6,494 nucleotides of DNA, taken from positions 1 through 6,494 of the forward strand of contig JAQUMS010000075.1 in NCBI GenBank assembly GCA_028717985.1, given 5' to 3'. A program made the position numbers and the translations under genes. Below are positions 5,446-6,494 of the stretch, piece by piece. This DNA is from Candidatus Omnitrophota bacterium. Lineage in GTDB: Bacteria; Omnitrophota; Gorgyraeia; Gygaellales; Profunditerraquicolaceae. Position 1 is the first letter of the stretch, and every line of letters begins with the position of its first letter. The notes below the pieces were generated by a model. The model searched no databases. It was given only the letters and a program-made list of their open reading frames with translations, and was not told the DNA's origin.

Positions 5446-6494
5446 ATGCCGCATTCCGAGTTTATCCATTTACACGTCCATACTCAATACAGCATTCTTG
5501 ACGGCGCCTGCCGTATCAAGGAATTATTAAGCCTGGCGAACAAATATAAGATGGATTCTCTTGCCATCACCGATCACGGCAATATGTTCGGTGCAGTCAA
5601 TTTCTATATTGACGCTCAAAAAGCCGGTATCAAACCTATTATCGGTTGTGAGGTGTATGTCGCTCCTAAAAGCAGGCTGGACAGAACTTCTTCCGGAATA
5701 GAGGACGCGGCGAATCACCTTATATTGCTTGCCAAAGACGAAACCGGTTATCAAAACCTGATGAGGCTTGTTTCAATCGGGTATCTTGAAGGTTTTTATT
5801 ACCGGCCCCGCATTGATAAAGAAGTCCTTGAGAAATATAAAGACGGGCTTATCGCGATGACCGCCTGCCTTAAAGGCGAAATCCCTTCCTGCTTAATTCA
5901 TGATAGATATAATGACGCGTTAAAAAGAGCTGATGAACTTTCCGGGATAATGGGGAAAGATAACGTATATCTTGAATTACAGGAAAATAAGATTTCTGAC
6001 CAAACCCGCGTGAATGCCGGTTTGGTTAAGATTTCGAAGGAATTAGGTTTGCCTCTTGTTGCTACCAATGACGTGCATTATCTTCTGCGTGAACATTCGA
6101 AGGCCCACGAAGCTCTTTTGTGCATACAGACCCAGGTAACTCTTGATGATCCCAATAGGATGCGTTTTCAAACCGATGAGTTTTACCTTAAGTCTCCGGA
6201 AGAAATGAAGACGTTATTTAAAGATTTCCCCGAGGCGATAGCTAATACCCGTGAGATCGCTTCCCGCTGTAACGTTGAACTTGATTTTTCAAAAACCCAT
6301 TTGCCTAATTATGAAGTTCCGGAAGGAAAAACAAAAGAAAAATACCTGAGGGAATTATGTGAAACGGGCTTGAACACGAGATTTCCTGACGCAGGACCCG
6401 ATATTACCGCGAGGCTCGAATATGAATTGAAAATGATCAGGGACATGGGGTTTACCAGTTATTTCCTGATCGTCTGGGACTTTATTCATTACGC
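5446..6494 (+). CDS. dnaE: DNA polymerase III alpha subunit, N-terminal part (3' partial)
   Basis: This is the catalytic subunit of the replicative polymerase; 349 codons are visible of a protein that is usually near 1,100-1,200 residues. The PHP domain fills about residues 5-280: IHLHVHTQYSILDG (7-20), AITDHGN (40-46), GCEVYV (67-72), NHLILL (90-95) and TNDVHYL (207-213). The putative metal ligands H10, H12, D43, H44, E69, H91, D209 and H211 are present, whereas E. coli DnaE has lost several (it has HLRVHS). The typical FQTDEFYLKSPEEM and LPNYEVPEG segments follow, and the frame leaves the window at YFLIVWDFIHYA, where the polymerase domain begins, before the catalytic aspartates. The ATG at 5446 fits the family's N-terminus, but it lacks a clear Shine-Dalgarno sequence; the nearest AAGAG is about 18 nt upstream. 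PolC is unlikely, because its PHP domain is interrupted by an exonuclease domain. Confidence 0.97.
   Translation, partial: MPHSEFIHLHVHTQYSILDGACRIKELLSLANKYKMDSLAITDHGNMFGAVNFYIDAQKAGIKPIIGCEVYVAPKSRLDRTSSGIEDAANHLILLAKDETGYQNLMRLVSIGYLEGFYYRPRIDKEVLEKYKDGLIAMTACLKGEIPSCLIHDRYNDALKRADELSGIMGKDNVYLELQENKISDQTRVNAGLVKISKELGLPLVATNDVHYLLREHSKAHEALLCIQTQVTLDDPNRMRFQTDEFYLKSPEEMKTLFKDFPEAIANTREIASRCNVELDFSKTHLPNYEVPEGKTKEKYLRELCETGLNTRFPDAGPDITARLEYELKMIRDMGFTSYFLIVWDFIHY

Overview
The window is a compact bacterial stretch with every gene on the + strand. It holds two partial genes at the edges and four complete ones. From left to right they are: the C-terminal part of an SH3b-domain protein, an M50 (site-2 type) membrane metalloprotease, 3-dehydroquinate synthase (aroB), a CBS-less IMP dehydrogenase of the GuaB3 type, GMP synthase (guaA), and the N-terminal third of the DNA polymerase III alpha subunit (dnaE). 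All are ordinary chromosomal genes. I see no mobile-element gene, CRISPR array, tRNA or rRNA.

There are two transcriptional blocks. Block 1 (2..2366) has three genes joined by 4-nt stop/start overlaps (TTGA at 643-646, ATGA at 1278-1281), so it is very probably one translationally coupled operon entering from upstream. It ends at a striking 27-bp perfect inverted repeat (2374-2436). Block 2 (about 2463..5332) starts with a good sigma70-type promoter, followed by a leader of about 120 nt with a small hairpin. It encodes guaB3 and guaA, 9 nt apart, which together convert IMP to XMP to GMP. A 113-nt gap filled by an imperfect inverted repeat built from TAAGAGC-like words separates guaA from dnaE, which runs off the right edge.

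Organism: a bacterium of moderate base composition, with standard codons and Shine-Dalgarno sequences. The GuaB3-guaA pair, a DnaE with a complete-looking PHP metal site, tightly overlapping genes and repeat-like palindromes between operons would fit a candidate-phylum genome, for example Omnitrophota or a related PVC/Elusimicrobia-type lineage. This is a low-confidence inference from style; no marker gene in the window settles it.

I do not find an obvious new multi-gene system. The parts most worth following up are the two non-coding palindromic elements, the guaB3 leader, and the use of GuaB3 in the place where canonical GuaB would be expected.
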